Assembly: GCA_028565635.1 (NCBI GenBank)
Contig: JAOXYB010013011.1
Coordinates: forward strand, 1-19,792
Length of the DNA stretch: 19,792 nucleotides
Direction: 5' to 3'
DNA from: Phoronis ovalis
Taxonomy: Eukaryota > Phoronida > Phoronidae
Shown here: positions 19,201-19,792 of the stretch, in pieces
Position numbering within the stretch: position 1 is the stretch's first letter
Layout: each line of letters opens with the position of its first letter
The notes under the pieces: model-generated
What the model was told of the DNA's origin: nothing
The model's input: only the letters and a program-made list of their open reading frames with translations
Databases searched by the model: none
Made by a program: the position numbers and the translations under genes

Positions 19201-19535
19201 TTTTAAATTCGTAGTTGAATATCTTCTCACCTAACGTTTATATTTTTCGTGCACACCAAGAAAATTTTGTAATAGTATGTATGTTCCAAGATTGTTTTAC
19301 ATGTCTTTATTTAGGTATCACTATCCTGGCATGCGTGCTCCAAGACTTTGTTACATATCCTTGAAGGTTGGTCATCGAGAATTCATTGGTGAGGGCGACA
19401 CTCGTAAATCCGCTCGCCACAATGCAGCAGCAAAGGCGCTACGAATTCTGCGCAATCTTCCCATGCCTGATCAGAATGCCGATTCAACAGAACACGCTGA
19501 TACTGTTGGTAGTCCAGGTCATCCACTGCAAAATG
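16190..19535 (+). CDS. stau: staufen (STAU2-like) dsRNA-binding protein, 5' part, 6 exons
   Basis: Coding exons: 16190-16253, 17153-17287, 17666-17757, 18322-18523, 18802-18949 and 19315-19535, all GT-AG and in phase, giving 287 residues before the window ends. Seen: an N-terminal extension (1-83), dsRBD1 (84-151: TPMCLVNELARFNK, GPAHKKTF, the lysine-bearing IKKAQHSAA helix) and dsRBD2 (about 172-261: PTVELNALAMKRGEPAIY, a short loop, FRGMYNQRYHYP, then ARHNAAAKALRIL). Known: Staufen binds double-stranded RNA stems and acts in mRNA localisation, translation and Staufen-mediated decay in the cytoplasm. Phrases such as MKRGEPAIY and FRGMYNQRYH are close to vertebrate STAU2. The start has A at -3 and G at +4. 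Later dsRBDs, the tubulin-binding region and the 3' end lie beyond the window. Confidence 0.95.
17153..17287 (+). CDS. stau: staufen exon: low-complexity N-terminal extension
   Basis: The acceptor is tttttttctag and the donor gtatgc at 17288. It encodes GTGMVVGLTINKPISINPL and an Ala/Gly/Asn-rich stretch ending RPLTN. There is no known domain, and it is placed by phase and by splice sites. The intron 17288-17665 shows nothing else. Confidence 0.72.
17666..17757 (+). CDS. stau: staufen exon: start of dsRBD1
   Basis: The acceptor is tatttgtag and the donor gtttgt at 17758. It encodes the dsRBD1 first helix, TPMCLVNELARFNK. An internal ATG at 17695 begins MANTKEKTPM, which parallels the start I recall for a vertebrate STAU2 isoform, so it may be an alternative start. 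The intron 17758-18321 shows nothing else. Confidence 0.93.
18322..18523 (+). CDS. stau: staufen exon: rest of dsRBD1
   Basis: The acceptor is gatttgcag and the donor gtaaga at 18524. It encodes the strands and second helix of dsRBD1: IQHTYTLIDEQGPAHKKTF, LKLGDEEYNADG, then SIKKAQHSAASSALD with the conserved Lys-Lys-Ala that contacts the RNA backbone. A basic linker (RPVPRQRRGMP) follows. Confidence 0.96.
18802..18949 (+). CDS. stau: staufen exon: first part of dsRBD2
   Basis: The acceptor is atgtaacag and the donor gtgaat at 18950. It encodes PTVELNALAMKRGEPAIYQ, the first helix of dsRBD2, then the loop that interrupts this domain in Staufen (about 25 residues here), ending NLNFRGMYNQR. The intron 18950-19314 shows nothing else. 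Confidence 0.95.
19315..19535 (+). CDS. stau: staufen exon: second part of dsRBD2
   Basis: The acceptor is ctttatttag. It encodes YHYPGMRAPRLCYISLKVG, REFIGEGDTRKSARHNAAAK and ALRILRNLPMPDQN, the strands and basic helix of dsRBD2, then a polar linker. The donor I chose is gtacat at 19536, which is weak. Reading on would give a stop four bases later, so splicing is expected there or at a nearby GT. The next exon is not clearly inside the window. Confidence 0.85.
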
Positions 19536-19792
19536 GTACATGAAACAGTTTATTACAGCTTTGTTTTCACCTTATATTTTATACTATGCTTTGTGCGCAG
19601 CATAATTAGCTAAAATACAAAAGGACATTTATGAAGCAAGAGTCTTGTGAATCTATTTGTGTGGGGTAATTTGTAAGACAGCAACTTGCCAGTTTCAAAA
19701 AGTCTGGTTGGAAAAAAAATTGAATTACTTTGTTTGATTGTAGTACCTTCCTCTTTGTCTTCCTATTTTTATATGTGCTCTCACATACAATG
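19536..19792 (+). other. staufen intron running off the window
   Basis: A+T-rich sequence with no clear exon. A possible acceptor (gattgtag, ending at 19743) would read open to the window end, but what follows is pyrimidine-rich and more like the tract before a later acceptor. Confidence 0.5.

Noticed and set aside
1-19792. Bacterial-type systems, CRISPR arrays, phage or viral genes
   Set aside because: No regular spaced repeats of CRISPR type, no operon-like ORFs, and no viral or reverse-transcriptase motifs. The coding content is intron-split animal sequence.

Overview
The window is animal (metazoan) nuclear DNA, A+T-rich by eye (about one third G+C). It carries two protein-coding genes on the + strand, both split by GT-AG introns whose exons join in matching reading phase. 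It is not bacterial: there are no long ORFs, no operons and no ribosome binding sites, and nearly all coding sequence lies in exons of 60-250 bp. The species cannot be named from the sequence. The Staufen protein is close to vertebrate STAU2, while the introns are mostly only a few hundred bases, so a slowly evolving invertebrate is the most likely source.

Region 1 (111-13033) is the 3' part of a gene I read as ccdc33: 17 visible exons, 2502 coding bases, 833 residues plus stop. The start lies upstream of the window. The protein has two C2-like domains (about residues 24-145 and 160-347), a polar linker, then a long coiled coil (about 520-790) and a basic tyrosine-rich tail. A 4.7-kb intron (4932-9603) separates the C2 half from the coiled-coil half and holds a palindromic MITE-like element.

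Region 2 (13034-16182) lies between the genes. It has two candidate poly(A) signals for ccdc33, a degenerate repeat with a period of about 32 bp (14071-14390) and a duplicated module led by G16 and G24 tracts (15821-16065), just upstream of the next gene. I see no convincing gene here.

Region 3 (16183-19535 and beyond) is the 5' part of a staufen gene (STAU2-like): six exons giving an N-terminal extension, dsRNA-binding domain 1 and dsRNA-binding domain 2. The later domains and the 3' end lie past the window.

The two genes are not known to share a pathway. CCDC33 is a testis and motile-cilium protein, and Staufen is a dsRNA-binding mRNA transport and decay factor. I found no new multi-gene system. 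The most interesting items are local: three tandem copies of a whole 3' splice site, two places where alternative acceptors give open alternative protein, the MITE, and the G-tract module.
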